Source of the DNA: Sandaracinus amylolyticus
GTDB taxonomy: Bacteria; Myxococcota_A; Polyangia; Polyangiales; Sandaracinaceae
Length of the DNA stretch: 64,000 nucleotides
Direction of reading: 5' to 3'
Assembly: GCF_000737325.1 (NCBI RefSeq)
Contig: NZ_CP011125.1
Location: forward strand, 62,001-126,000
In this document: positions 10,307 through 18,889 of the stretch, piece after piece
Numbering within the stretch: the stretch's first letter is position 1
Layout: the number at the start of each line of letters is the position of its first letter
Made by a program: the position numbers and the translations under genes
The notes under the pieces: generated by a model
Told to the model about the DNA's origin: nothing
Database searches by the model: none
Seen by the model: only the letters and a program-made list of their open reading frames with translations

Positions 10307-11092
10307 TCAGCGCAGCGACCACCGCGGCACGTCGGTGTCGAGCCCCTCGACCATCACGCTCACGGCGCGCTGCTCGTCGACGGTTCCGACCAGCGGCAGC
10401 GACGCGTCCACGTCGAGCGTCGCGTCCATCGTCGCCGACGCGCGCGTCGCCGAGCTGCGCACTGCATCGAGCGCGACCTGCGCGCGCACGCCCATCGGCC
10501 CCGCGATCACCGGCAGCTCCGCGCGCGACACGGTCACGGCGAGCGGCTGCGCGCCGTCGGTGCGCAGGTCGCTCATCGTGATCATCGGCGTGCCCGCGCG
10601 CGTGATCTCCACGCTGCGCATCGTGATCGGCGGCGCGCCCGCCGCCGCGAGCTGACCGAAGCCAGCGATCATCGTGCCGATGCGCTCGGGGATCGCGAGC
10701 GCGTCGAGCATCGCGCCCCATCCGCTCCCGCGCATCCCCGCGCCCACGTCGCCGCGAAGATCGATGCGCGCGACCCCGCCCTCGACGCGCGTCGGCGCGC
10801 CGCTCGCGATCCCCACCGTGACCGGCTCCACGACCTCGACCGACGTCACCACGCCGCTCGCGAGCGTGCACCGCGTCGGCGCGACCACCAGCGCGTCGAG
10901 CGAGATCGCGAGCTCCACCGCGAACCGCTCGTCGCACTCGACGCCGCGCTCCGCGAGCTGCCCGCGCGCGATCGCGGTGGCGATCGCGTGACGCCCGACG
11001 ACCAGACCGATGCCGCCTACGCACGCCGACACGACCGCGAACAGCGCGAAGCACCCGATCACGCGCAACGCAGTGCCGCCCGACTTGCTCAT
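10307..11092 (-). CDS. Hypothetical membrane-anchored protein
   Basis: 261 aa from ATG 11092. Residues about 8-32 form one hydrophobic helix (VIGCFALFAVVSACVGGIGL); the rest is a predicted extracytoplasmic domain rich in Val, Thr and Ala with beta character and three Cys. The alternating SVEVVEPVTVGI and SVEITRAGTPMITM segments look like layered beta strands, as in LolA/AsmA/DUF2993-like lipid-binding folds. That is a resemblance only, and I do not recognise a family. The gene is divergent from the amidohydrolase lipoprotein at 11176, leaving 83 bp between them. Confidence 0.55.
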   Translation of the reverse strand: MSKSGGTALRVIGCFALFAVVSACVGGIGLVVGRHAIATAIARGQLAERGVECDERFAVELAISLDALVVAPTRCTLASGVVTSVEVVEPVTVGIASGAPTRVEGGVARIDLRGDVGAGMRGSGWGAMLDALAIPERIGTMIAGFGQLAAAGAPPITMRSVEITRAGTPMITMSDLRTDGAQPLAVTVSRAELPVIAGPMGVRAQVALDAVRSSATRASATMDATLDVDASLPLVGTVDEQRAVSVMVEGLDTDVPRWSLR

Positions 11093-11175
11093 CCTCGTGT
11101 CTCCCGTGTCGTGCGCGTGACGCGCTGTCCACCGCGTGCCGCTCGCGCGTATGCTCGATCCCAGCGGAGGCCTGC

Positions 11176-12867
11176 TTGCGTCGAGTCGTTCTTGCCGTGT
11201 CGCTCTCGCTCGCGCTCGCCGGTTGTCCCGGTGGTACCTCGCCCGCCGACGCCGGCCCACCCGACGCGACGACGTCCGGCGACGACGACGCCGCGATGCC
11301 GATCGACGCCGCCGTGCCCGACGACGCGCAGCCGCCGATCGACGCCTCCGATCCCGACGGCGGCGCGCCGACCGGCTCCGCCGCCGCGCCGCCCGCCGAG
11401 ATCGTGCGCACCGGCACCGGCGGCTTCCTCCTGCGCGGCACGGTGCTCGCGCCCGACGGACCGATCGTCGATGGCGAGGTGCTGATCGTCGGTGACTCGA
11501 TCACCTGCGTCGCCGAGGACTGCAGCGCGTCGCCGTCGGCCGACACCGTGATGATCATCGACACCCACGCGACGATCTCGGCGGGCCTGATCGACGCGCA
11601 CAACCACGCGACCTACGACTTCCTGCCCGAGTGGGTGCCCGCGGACATGCGCCTCTTCGGCAATCGCTACGAGTGGCGCGCCGACGCCGACTATCGCGCG
11701 CACGTCGAGCCCGAGGCGCGCCTCGAGTCGTGGGGCAGCGGCGACCCCCGCAACCGCCAGCACATGTGCGCCGCGCTTCGCTACGCGGAGCTGCGCTCGG
11801 TGATCCACGGCACGACGACGATGATGGGCCAGGCGCCGAACCGCGAGTGCGCGCAGGGCCTGGTCCGCAGCGCCGAGCACGCCCACGGCCTCGGCACCAA
11901 CCGCATGCGCACCACGATCTCCGGCGCGTGCGAGAGCGCGCTGAACGACACCGCGCGCACGTCGATCGTGAACGCGTTCCGCAGCGGCGAGACCACGCGT
12001 CACGCGGTGCACATGGGCGAGGGCTACACCGGCGGCGGCGTCGCGACCGATCCGACGCGCGAGCTCGACTGCTACGCGGGCCGTCATCGCTACACGACCT
12101 CGCTCCTCTCGGACACCGACGGCACGCCGTTCGGCGCCGCGCTCTTCATCCACGCGGTCCCGTTCGACGACGACGATCTCGTCGAGGCGATGGGCGCCGG
12201 CGCGCACTTCGTGTGGTCGCCCTCGAGCAACATCCTTCTCTACGGCCGCACCGCGCCGATCGGGCGCATGCTCGAGCTCGGCCTGCCGGTCGCGCTCGGG
12301 CCCGACTGGACCGTGTCGGGCTCCGACGAGCTGCTCTCCGAGATGCGCTTCGCGCTCGACTGGGCCGCGGCCGAAGGCGTCTCGCAGGTCACGCCGGAGT
12401 CGCTCGTCGAGATGGCCACGATCGGCGGCGCAGACGCGGTCGATCTCGACGCATCGATCGGCCGTCTCGCGCCGGACCTGCGCGCCGACGTCGTCGTGTT
12501 CGGTCGTGTCGCGAGCAGCGATCCGTACCTCGCGGTCACCGACAGCCGCGCCGCCGACGTGCGGCTCGTGATGATCGACGGTCGCGCGTACTACGGCGAT
12601 CTCCCGCTCGAGGGAGCGACCGCGTTCAACGGCTCGTGCGACACCGTCGACGCGTGCGGCACGTCCAAGTTCCTCTGCGCGGCGGGCACGACCGACGCAG
12701 CGACGCCGGGCGCCGAGACCGTCGACGAGATCGAGGCGCTGCTGCGCAACTACCTCGAGACCGGCTGGCTCGAAGATCCCGACGGCAGCGGTCCGCTCGC
12801 GCCCGAGCCGCGCGCGTTCGTGCTCGACGGGGACGATCTCGCGCCGCTGATCGACTGCTCGCTCTGA
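11176..12867 (+). CDS. Lipoprotein amidohydrolase (metal-dependent hydrolase) with TTG start
   Basis: 563 aa. A TTG start at 11176 follows ggagg at 11166-11170 with good spacing, and no ATG or GTG suits the signal peptide better. The lipobox is LALAGC. An Asp/Ala/Pro-rich linker of about 60 residues, common in myxobacterial lipoproteins, leads to an amidohydrolase domain: composite beta strand, LIDAHNH metal site, a later FIHAVPFD His and the GPDWTVSGSDE Asp ligand. These match the imidazolonepropionase/deaminase (TrzA/ATZ) subgroup. The C-terminus adds a short Cys-containing domain (CDTVDACGTSKFLC). The substrate is unknown; surface location suggests use of an external compound. Confidence 0.85.
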   Translation: MRRVVLAVSLSLALAGCPGGTSPADAGPPDATTSGDDDAAMPIDAAVPDDAQPPIDASDPDGGAPTGSAAAPPAEIVRTGTGGFLLRGTVLAPDGPIVDGEVLIVGDSITCVAEDCSASPSADTVMIIDTHATISAGLIDAHNHATYDFLPEWVPADMRLFGNRYEWRADADYRAHVEPEARLESWGSGDPRNRQHMCAALRYAELRSVIHGTTTMMGQAPNRECAQGLVRSAEHAHGLGTNRMRTTISGACESALNDTARTSIVNAFRSGETTRHAVHMGEGYTGGGVATDPTRELDCYAGRHRYTTSLLSDTDGTPFGAALFIHAVPFDDDDLVEAMGAGAHFVWSPSSNILLYGRTAPIGRMLELGLPVALGPDWTVSGSDELLSEMRFALDWAAAEGVSQVTPESLVEMATIGGADAVDLDASIGRLAPDLRADVVVFGRVASSDPYLAVTDSRAADVRLVMIDGRAYYGDLPLEGATAFNGSCDTVDACGTSKFLCAAGTTDAATPGAETVDEIEALLRNYLETGWLEDPDGSGPLAPEPRAFVLDGDDLAPLIDCSL

Positions 12868-12887
12868 TCGAACGGCGGGCGCGACGC

Positions 12888-13364
12888 TCAGCTGATCTCG
12901 CCGGGCCGCTTGCCCGGCGGGCTCGACGCGCGCTGCGTGAACCCGCTCTCGCGGCGCTGCCGTCCGTCGGACGCGGGCGGCACGTCGCTCTGGTACTTCG
13001 CGAGCGCCTCCGCGATGCGACGAATCTCCGCGCGTTGCGCGGGACCGAGCGCGTTCACGGCGTCGAGCAGAGGCCTCAGCTCTTCGTCCGCGAGCGGTTG
13101 CTCGAACCCGAGCAAGTCGTTCGGTGTGGTTCGCAACACGTTGGCGAACGTCACGAGCGTCGGTAGCGATGGGAGACAGCGACCACGCTCGATGCGGCTC
13201 ACGAGCTCGGGCGAGACGCCCGCGAGCTCGGCCAGGCCGCTCTGCGAGAGCCCGAGGGCGTGGCGGCGCTCGCGGATGCGATGCGACACGCTCTTGGCGA
13301 CGGGAGTCACTAGGGTCTCGTGAGTACTAGGGAAATCGGCGCCCGCCAAGGGACACCGCGTCAT
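12888..13364 (-). CDS. XRE-family helix-turn-helix transcriptional regulator
   Basis: 158 aa from ATG 13364, or 140 aa from GTG 13310; both are possible. The Cro/CI-type HTH is clear: HRIRERRHALGLSQSGLAEL, then AGVSPELVSRIERGRCLPS, with the usual FANVLRTTPNDLLGF end. The C-terminal part (about 70 aa) is helical, then charged and disordered, with no sensing domain I recognise. It is divergently arranged with the pseudouridine synthase, and near-palindromic repeats lie between them, so autoregulation is plausible. Confidence 0.85.
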   Translation of the reverse strand: MTRCPLAGADFPSTHETLVTPVAKSVSHRIRERRHALGLSQSGLAELAGVSPELVSRIERGRCLPSLPTLVTFANVLRTTPNDLLGFEQPLADEELRPLLDAVNALGPAQRAEIRRIAEALAKYQSDVPPASDGRQRRESGFTQRASSPPGKRPGEIS

Positions 13365-13383
13365 GGTGGGCGTATCTGCAATA

Positions 13384-13411
13384 CGGTACCGCGCTCCGCG
13401 GTCGGTTACCG
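13384..13411. promoter_or_regulatory. Candidate operator between XRE regulator and pseudouridine synthase
   Basis: The 93-bp divergent intergenic region contains the perfect 8-bp palindrome cggtaccg (13384-13391) and a near copy cggttaccg (13403-13411), 19 bp apart. A third dyad (ccgcg-ctc-cgcgg) lies between and partly overlaps the first. Two similar palindromes two helical turns apart next to an XRE gene fit a dimeric repressor operator. There is no direct evidence of binding. Confidence 0.35.
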
Positions 13412-13457
13412 TTCTACGTTCCTTCGGCCGTTCGGTGCCGATCGCCATATTCGCCTC

Positions 13458-14129
13458 GTGAGAATCCTCGTGTCGACCCCCCGTCTCGTGATCGCCGACA
13501 AACCCTCGGGTGTGTCGGTGCATCGCGGCTGGGACGACTCGCGCGACACCGTGATGCATCGGCTGCGCGATGCGCTCGGGACCTGGGTGTATCCGGTGCA
13601 CCGGCTCGATCGCGCGACGAGCGGCGTGCTCGTGGTCGCGCTCGATCCCGACACCGCGCGCGTGCTCTCCGCGTCGTTCCAGGAAGGCCGCGTCGAGAAG
13701 GAGTACGTCGCGCTCGTGCGTGGCGCGATCGCGGAGGCCGGTGTCGTCGATCACCCCATTCCCGCGCGGGAGGGCGGCGAGCGTGTGCCGGCGATCACCG
13801 ACTACGCGCCGATCGCGATCGTGCGCGATCGCTACACGCTCGTGCGCTGTCGTCCGCGCACCGGGCGGCAGCACCAGATCCGCCGGCACATGAAGCACCT
13901 GAGCCGCCCGCTGCTCGGCGACACGACGTACGGCGACGGCAAGGAGAACCGGAAGATGCGCGACGAGATCGCGCTGCATCGCCTGGCGCTCCATGCGACG
14001 CGCATCGTGCTCCCCGATCCCGATGACACGACCCGCACGCTCGAAGCGCGCGCGTCGCTCCCGGACGATCTGCGCGCGCCGCTGGAGCGCCTCGGGTTCG
14101 CGCCGGACGTGCTCGACGCGATCGGATGA
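13458..14129 (+). CDS. RluA-family RNA pseudouridine synthase
   Basis: 223 aa from GTG 13458. This start puts the usual first strand (STPRLVIADKPSGVSVHRG) at the N-terminus; a GTG at 13320 would add 46 unrelated residues. The catalytic HRLDRATSG motif holds Asp51. The later RTGRQHQIRRH and FxHR-like elements (ALHRLALHA) are standard for RluA/TruC-type enzymes, which isomerise uridine in rRNA or tRNA. Closest in form to TruC/YqcB (tRNA U65) because it lacks an S4 domain and is short, but the target is not certain. Confidence 0.88.
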   Translation: MRILVSTPRLVIADKPSGVSVHRGWDDSRDTVMHRLRDALGTWVYPVHRLDRATSGVLVVALDPDTARVLSASFQEGRVEKEYVALVRGAIAEAGVVDHPIPAREGGERVPAITDYAPIAIVRDRYTLVRCRPRTGRQHQIRRHMKHLSRPLLGDTTYGDGKENRKMRDEIALHRLALHATRIVLPDPDDTTRTLEARASLPDDLRAPLERLGFAPDVLDAIG

Positions 14130-14138
14130 GCGAGCGCG

Positions 14139-14555
14139 CTATCTCGCGAAGATGCGCGACGGATCGCGGAAGCTCTTGAGCTCGATCGCGTTCCCCGACG
14201 GGTCCTCGAAGAACATCGTCGCTTGCTCGCCGACCTGACCCGCGAAGCGGATGCGCGGCTCGATCGCGAAGCGCACGCCCCTCTCGCGCAGCGCGTCCCG
14301 CGTCGCGTGCCACTGCTCCCACGGCAGGATCGCGCCGAAGTGCCGCACCGGCACGTCGTCGCCGTCGACCTCGTTCGCGCTCGCGCCCTTGCCGCTCGCG
14401 TCGACGAGGTGCGCGGTGATCTGGTGCCCGAAGAAGTCGAAGTCGATCCAGCGCGCGTCCTCGCGCCCCACGGGGCAGCCGAGGAGCCCGGCGTAGAACG
14501 CCCGCGCCGCTTCGAGATCGTGCACCGGGAACGCGAGGTGGAACGGGATCGCCAT
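14139..14555 (-). CDS. VOC-family (glyoxalase/bleomycin-resistance) protein
   Basis: 138 aa from ATG 14555. A single VOC unit: it opens with [20 protein letters not shown], the first metal-ligand region, and ends with [17 protein letters not shown], which gives the Glu ligand. The closest pattern is the small extradiol/dihydroxy-type or uncharacterised VOC dioxygenase-like proteins. The reaction cannot be told. It converges on the pseudouridine synthase gene with a 9-nt gap, and lies just downstream of the alpha/beta hydrolase, possibly in the same transcript. Confidence 0.85.
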   Translation of the reverse strand: MAIPFHLAFPVHDLEAARAFYAGLLGCPVGREDARWIDFDFFGHQITAHLVDASGKGASANEVDGDDVPVRHFGAILPWEQWHATRDALRERGVRFAIEPRIRFAGQVGEQATMFFEDPSGNAIELKSFRDPSRIFAR

Positions 14556-14587
14556 CGCGCGAGTGATCGCGCGCGCGCCCCGCGCGA

Positions 14588-15508
14588 TCAAGACGGCGCG
14601 AGCCCCCACGCGACGAAGCGCTCCACGGCGCGCACCACCTCGCGCTCGCGCAGGATGCGGCGGTGACCGAGGCCCTCGGTGCGCATCAGCGTCGCGCCCG
14701 GCCACGCGTCCGCGAGGCGACGTCCCTTGTCGAACGGCACCTCCTGATCGCCGACGTCGTGCACCACGAGCAGCGGCGCGTACTGCTTCGCCGCGGTCTT
14801 CTCGGTGACGACGTCGTCGAGCGACACGTCGTAGCGCTCCTCGATGCGGCGCTCCATGCGCACCCGGAGCTCGTCGGAGAGGCCCATCATCCGCGCGAAC
14901 CCGCGCGAGAAGTCGCGCAGATCCGCGGGCGGCGCGATCACCACGTAGCGCTTCGCGAGACCGTGGCTGCGCACCGCCCAGGTCAGCGCGGCGCCGCCCA
15001 TCGAGTGCGCGACGATCGCGTGCAGCGGGCCGAGCGCGCGCGCCGCGTGCTCGATCGCGCGCGCGACGTCGAAGAACGTGCACGTCGTGCCCGGCGTGTC
15101 GCCGTGGGCCGGCGCGTCGAACGCGACCGCGCGGAACCCGAGCGCGGCGAGCCGCTCCGCGACCGGCGCGAGCTGCGCGCCGCGTCCTTCCCATCCGTGC
15201 ACCAGCAGCACGCGCGGCCCGGCCTCGCCCCACTCCCACGCGGCGAGCGGCGAGCCCTCGGACGGGATCAGGAAGTGCCGCGCACGAGAGAGCGCCTCGA
15301 GCTCGCGCGCCGGGCGCGGCGCACGACGCGCGGTGGTGAAGAAGCGCTCCGCGAGCCGCGCCGCGACGTCGGGGGACGCAGCGGCCGCCACCTGGAGCGC
15401 GGTGCGTGCGGCCTTCAGCGCCGGCGGGATGACGTCGCCGCGATCTCGCGGTCGAACGTTCGTGCTATTTTCTGACGACACATCGAGCGAACCGTCGATC
15501 TCGGTCAT
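14588..15508 (-). CDS. Alpha/beta hydrolase
   Basis: 306 aa. After a helical N-terminal region of about 75 aa comes the hydrolase core. It has the [14 protein letters not shown] oxyanion strand, the nucleophile elbow AHSMGGAAL (Ser), the acid in [11 protein letters not shown] and the base in [11 protein letters not shown] clean Shine-Dalgarno (aaggagg) precedes ATG 15508. It lies 29 nt after the TetR gene, so the regulator probably controls it. The pattern is that of esterases or epoxide/haloalkane-type hydrolases; the substrate is unknown. Confidence 0.87.
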   Translation of the reverse strand: MTEIDGSLDVSSENSTNVRPRDRGDVIPPALKAARTALQVAAAASPDVAARLAERFFTTARRAPRPARELEALSRARHFLIPSEGSPLAAWEWGEAGPRVLLVHGWEGRGAQLAPVAERLAALGFRAVAFDAPAHGDTPGTTCTFFDVARAIEHAARALGPLHAIVAHSMGGAALTWAVRSHGLAKRYVVIAPPADLRDFSRGFARMMGLSDELRVRMERRIEERYDVSLDDVVTEKTAAKQYAPLLVVHDVGDQEVPFDKGRRLADAWPGATLMRTEGLGHRRILREREVVRAVERFVAWGLAPS

Positions 15509-15537
15509 GACGAGCCTCCTTCGGGTCGGGGCGGCGC

Positions 15538-16131
15538 TCAGTCCGCCGCGCGAGCCTGTCGCAGCAATCGGTCGAAGCCGCGGCGCACCCGCGCGTCGGC
15601 CTCGGGGTCGCGCAGCATGCGCGAGATGAGGTGGTGCCCGTGGGCGAGCGCCGCGATCTCGTACGCGAGCTGCTCGGGCGCGATCCGGGCCTCGAAGTGC
15701 CCTTCTTCCTTCGCGATGCGGATCGCGGTCGCGAGCGTGTCGAGCCAGTCGCGCTGCGCGGCCTCGAGGCGATCGCGCACCGGACCGGGGCGATCGTCGA
15801 GCTCGGCCATCGCCTGCACCACGATGCAGCCGCCCGGCATGTCGCACGCGAAGTCGAGCCAGCGCTCGAACAGCGCGCGCACCCGCGGCTCGCCGCGCGG
15901 CTTCTTCAGCGCGGGCAGCACGACGCTCTGCACGAACCGCGAGAGCGTCTCCTCGAGGATCGCGAGCTGCAGCGACTCCTTCGACTTGAAGTGCGCGAAG
16001 AGCCCGCTCTTGCTCATGCCCGCGCGATCCGCGAGCAGGCCGATGGTCACGCCCTCGAGCCCGAGCTCGCTCGCCAGCGCGATCGCGTGGCCGAGCACGG
16101 CAGCTCGCGTCTCTTCGCCCTTCGTGACCAT
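15538..16131 (-). CDS. TetR/AcrR-family transcriptional regulator
   Basis: 197 aa with the canonical N-terminal HTH (GVTIGLLADRAGMSKSGLFA, then HFKSKESLQLAIL). The ligand domain contains FACDMPGGCIVVQAMAE, resembling the TetR C-terminal family that precedes hydrolases and oxidoreductases. It is the first gene of a TetR-hydrolase pair. An inverted repeat sits 18 bp upstream of its start. Repression of its own operon, relieved by a small hydrophobic substrate of the hydrolase, is the natural inference. Confidence 0.9.
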   Translation of the reverse strand: MVTKGEETRAAVLGHAIALASELGLEGVTIGLLADRAGMSKSGLFAHFKSKESLQLAILEETLSRFVQSVVLPALKKPRGEPRVRALFERWLDFACDMPGGCIVVQAMAELDDRPGPVRDRLEAAQRDWLDTLATAIRIAKEEGHFEARIAPEQLAYEIAALAHGHHLISRMLRDPEADARVRRGFDRLLRQARAAD

Positions 16132-16148
16132 GACGAACCTCGGATTAG

Positions 16149-16162
16149 CACGACCGTTCGTG
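16149..16162. promoter_or_regulatory. Candidate TetR operator
   Basis: Perfect 5-4-5 inverted repeat cacga-ccgt-tcgtg in the 39-bp gap between the TetR gene and the NUDIX gene upstream of it. The core acgaccgttcgt resembles known TetR-family boxes built around an ACCGTTCGT half. Position and symmetry are seen; binding is inferred. Confidence 0.4.
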
Positions 16163-16170
16163 TGCGCAAC

Positions 16171-16719
16171 TCAACCCACGGGATCGGGCGGCCCGCCCTC
16201 GACGTTCCCGAACGGCTGGCCGAGCGCGCGTCCGCGCGCCGCGTCGAAGTGCCCGAGCGCCCAGTGCACGGTCGGGAACGCGAGCTCCGCCCAGGGGATC
16301 TCGTCCCACGCGAAGAGCCGCACCTCGAGCGACTCGATGCCGGGCGCGCACTCCTCGCGCACCATCCGCGCGCGATAGAAGAGCTGCACCTGCGAGATGT
16401 GCGTGATCGAGTAGACCGCGAGCAGACCGTCGAGCGCGATCTCCGCGCACGCCTCCTCGCGCGCCTCGCGCATCGCGCCGTGCTCCGGCGACTCGCCGAG
16501 CTCGAGGTAGCCCGCGGGCAGCGTCCAGAACCCGCGCCGCGGCTCGATCGCGCGGCGCACGAGCAGCACGCGTCCGTCGTCCGACGTCACGACCGAGCCG
16601 ACGACGATCTTCGGGTTCTCGTACGCGACGTACGAGCACTCGGGGCACACGAGGCGCGGCTTGTCGTCGCCCTCGGGCACACGACGCTCGCGCGGCCCAC
16701 GCGTGATCGGGAGCTTCAT
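16171..16719 (-). CDS. NUDIX hydrolase with N-terminal zinc-ribbon-like segment
   Basis: 182 aa from ATG 16719. A CPECSY segment near residue 25 fits the short zinc-binding leader found in NudC-like and ADP-ribose-type NUDIX proteins, though only one Cys pair is visible. The NUDIX box is nearly canonical: GYLELGESPEHGAMREAREE. It probably hydrolyses a nucleoside diphosphate derivative; the substrate is not deducible. The gene ends 39 nt before the TetR start and is on the same strand. Confidence 0.87.
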   Translation of the reverse strand: MKLPITRGPRERRVPEGDDKPRLVCPECSYVAYENPKIVVGSVVTSDDGRVLLVRRAIEPRRGFWTLPAGYLELGESPEHGAMREAREEACAEIALDGLLAVYSITHISQVQLFYRARMVREECAPGIESLEVRLFAWDEIPWAELAFPTVHWALGHFDAARGRALGQPFGNVEGGPPDPVG

Positions 16720-16797
16720 CGCGCCGGGGCTCCGGCTCGGGCGCGCGTGGACAGGGCGAGCGGCATACGCACAGGATAGTCGAGCGCCGGAGGAGCT

Positions 16798-18159
16798 GTG
16801 TCGAGCGGAGGCGAGCCGATCGAGCGGGAGACGTCGCGCTTCGTGATGCCGCCGCGCAGCGAGGAGCGGCCACGCGCCGACGGCGCGATCCACCTGAAGC
16901 CGTCGTTCTACACCGAGCTCTGGTGGCTCGCGCAGGCGGGCATCGTCGCGGCGACCGCGACGATCGTGGTGCTCGCGCTCGCGGTCGCGCGCGGGTTCGC
17001 CCCGACGTCGGTGCACGCGGCGTGGATCGTGGTCGTCGCGCTCGGGTGGCTGCTCGTGGTGCGGGCGCGCGGGCCGCGGAGCGCGCGCGTCCGCTGGGAC
17101 GGATGGGGCGTGACGCTCGACGAGGGCGGCGCGCGCACGGCGATCGCGTGGGCCGCCGCGCGATGGCGCTCGGACGCGCCGGGCGCCGCGCCGGTCGTGC
17201 GGCTCCGCGACGACGAGGGCCGCGAGATCGCGGTCGCGGTCCCGTCGTGCGCCGACGCGCCTCGGGGCACGCCGCGGTGCGCCGACGATCTCCGGCCGCT
17301 GCTCGACGCGCTCCGTGGGCTGCCCCACGATCCCGACGCGATCGACATCGGCGCGAGCGCGCGCGCGGGCACCGGGCTCGCGCTCGGGGCGGCGATCGTG
17401 CTCGCCGTCGCGCTCGTCGCCGCGCTGCAGCTCGGGCATCGCGCGCTCGCGATCGCGACGCTGGCCGTGACGGTGGTGGGCGCGACGTCGTGGAGCGCGC
17501 TGCGCGACGTGTTGCTCGCGGTCCAGCGTTCGCGCGCGATGCGCGGGGCGCGGTCGATGCGCGTCGAGAGCGAGGGGCGCGGGCTGCGCGCGCGGTTGCC
17601 GGACGGGACGTGGACGGCGCTGAAGGTCGACGCGTTCGTCGCGGACGCGCGACTGGGATCGCGCGACGAGGACGTGCACCTCGTGCTCGAGGCGAGCACC
17701 GGAGCGAGCGGGTATCGCGATGCGGGGCAGGTCGTGGCGCGCGCGATCGAGACCCGAGGGGAGCGCGCGGCGCGCCGGCGACGGCTCGCGCTGGCGGTGC
17801 TTCAGCTGCTCGGCACCGCGGGCTCGATCGCGATGCTCGCGGTGATCGTCCCCGCGCCGCGACCTCCTTCTCCTCCGCTCGCCTCGACGCTCGGACCGCC
17901 GCCTCCGCCGCCGCGCGCGCGGCCGATCGCGCCGCGCCCCGACGAGAGCGCGTACGAGCGCGAGCAGCGCGTGGAGTCGTGGCGCATCTCGGGCCCGCAC
18001 ATCTCGTGGACCTACGACTGCGAGCACGCGATCGGCTGCTATCGCGTGCCGGTGCTCGTCGATCGCGCGCACGGGCTCTACCTCGTGTGCGACGTCGAGC
18101 ACCGCGCCGAGTGCGCGGCGCGCATGGCCGCGCTCGGGATGACGCAGCCGCTGCCGTGA
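16798..18159 (+). CDS. Hypothetical multi-pass membrane protein
   Basis: 453 aa from GTG 16798 after ggagga. Two hydrophobic hairpins are seen, at about residues 45-90 (IVAATATIVVLALAVARG; AAWIVVVALGWLLVV) and about 195-240, plus a fifth segment at about 328-355. A Pro-rich stretch (PPPPPPRARP) follows, then a C-terminal domain with four Cys (WTYDCEHAIGCY; LVCDVEHRAEC) that could form two disulfides outside the cell. No family recognised. It is divergent from the NUDIX gene and convergent with tag; their stop codons abut. Confidence 0.7.
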   Translation: MSSGGEPIERETSRFVMPPRSEERPRADGAIHLKPSFYTELWWLAQAGIVAATATIVVLALAVARGFAPTSVHAAWIVVVALGWLLVVRARGPRSARVRWDGWGVTLDEGGARTAIAWAAARWRSDAPGAAPVVRLRDDEGREIAVAVPSCADAPRGTPRCADDLRPLLDALRGLPHDPDAIDIGASARAGTGLALGAAIVLAVALVAALQLGHRALAIATLAVTVVGATSWSALRDVLLAVQRSRAMRGARSMRVESEGRGLRARLPDGTWTALKVDAFVADARLGSRDEDVHLVLEASTGASGYRDAGQVVARAIETRGERAARRRRLALAVLQLLGTAGSIAMLAVIVPAPRPPSPPLASTLGPPPPPPRARPIAPRPDESAYEREQRVESWRISGPHISWTYDCEHAIGCYRVPVLVDRAHGLYLVCDVEHRAECAARMAALGMTQPLP

Positions 18160-18786
18160 TCACCGCGGACGCACGAACGCCGCGCGCGCGGTCTCGACCT
18201 CGTCGCGCATCGCGCAGCCCTCGAAGTGATCGTTCACCAGACCGACCGCCTGCATCATCGCGTACGCGGTCGTCGGCCCGAAGAAGCGGAAGCCGCGCGC
18301 CTTGAGCGCCTTCGCGAGGCGCTCGCTCGCGGCGGTCGTCGGCATCGCCTTCACGGTCGCGAGATCGACGTGGGAAGGACGCTCGTGCGCGGGCGGCTCG
18401 AACGACCAGATCACCCGCGCGAGCGAGCCCTCGTGCTCGATCAGCGCGACCGCGGCGCGCGCGTTCGCGATCGCGGCCTCGATCTTCCCGCGATGTCGGA
18501 TGATCCCGGGATCGGCGAGCAACCGCGCGACGTCGCGCTCGCCGTAGCGCGCGACGCGCGCGGGATCGAAGTCGTGGAACACCGCGCGGAAGCGCGCGCG
18601 CTTGTGGAGGATCGTCCGCCACGAGAGCCCGGACTGGAAGCCCTCGAGCACGATCTTCTCGAACAGCCGTCGATCGTCGGCGATCGGGCGACCCCACTCG
18701 CGATCGTGGTAGTCGAGGTAGAGCGCGTCGTCGCCCGGCCACGCGCAGCGCGCGCGTCCGTCGGTCCCTCGGATCAGCCCGTCCAC
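18160..18786 (-). CDS. tag: DNA-3-methyladenine glycosylase I
   Basis: 208 aa, slightly longer than E. coli Tag. The family's opening RCAWPGDDALYLDYHDREWG, the FEKIVLEGFQSGLSWRTIL helix and the FRFFGPTTAYAMMQAVGLVNDH block are all present. The zinc-binding Cys/His residues are also there (N-terminal Cys in RCAW, DH and GCAM near the end). It excises 3-methyladenine from alkylated DNA. Single gene, converging on the membrane protein gene with no gap. Confidence 0.95.
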   Translation of the reverse strand: MDGLIRGTDGRARCAWPGDDALYLDYHDREWGRPIADDRRLFEKIVLEGFQSGLSWRTILHKRARFRAVFHDFDPARVARYGERDVARLLADPGIIRHRGKIEAAIANARAAVALIEHEGSLARVIWSFEPPAHERPSHVDLATVKAMPTTAASERLAKALKARGFRFFGPTTAYAMMQAVGLVNDHFEGCAMRDEVETARAAFVRPR

Positions 18787-18889
18787 GCGGCGGATCTTGT
18801 CTCACCGGGTGGCATCGTGCCGCGCCGATCCGCGAGGCGTGGCCACGCGCCGCGCTGACCGTGAGTGGCTCGCGCCTAGGTGAACGCTC

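Noticed and set aside
13320-13457. Longer start (GTG 13320) for the pseudouridine synthase
   Set aside because: It would add 46 residues unlike the family, running through the palindromic intergenic region; GTG 13458 gives the usual N-terminus.
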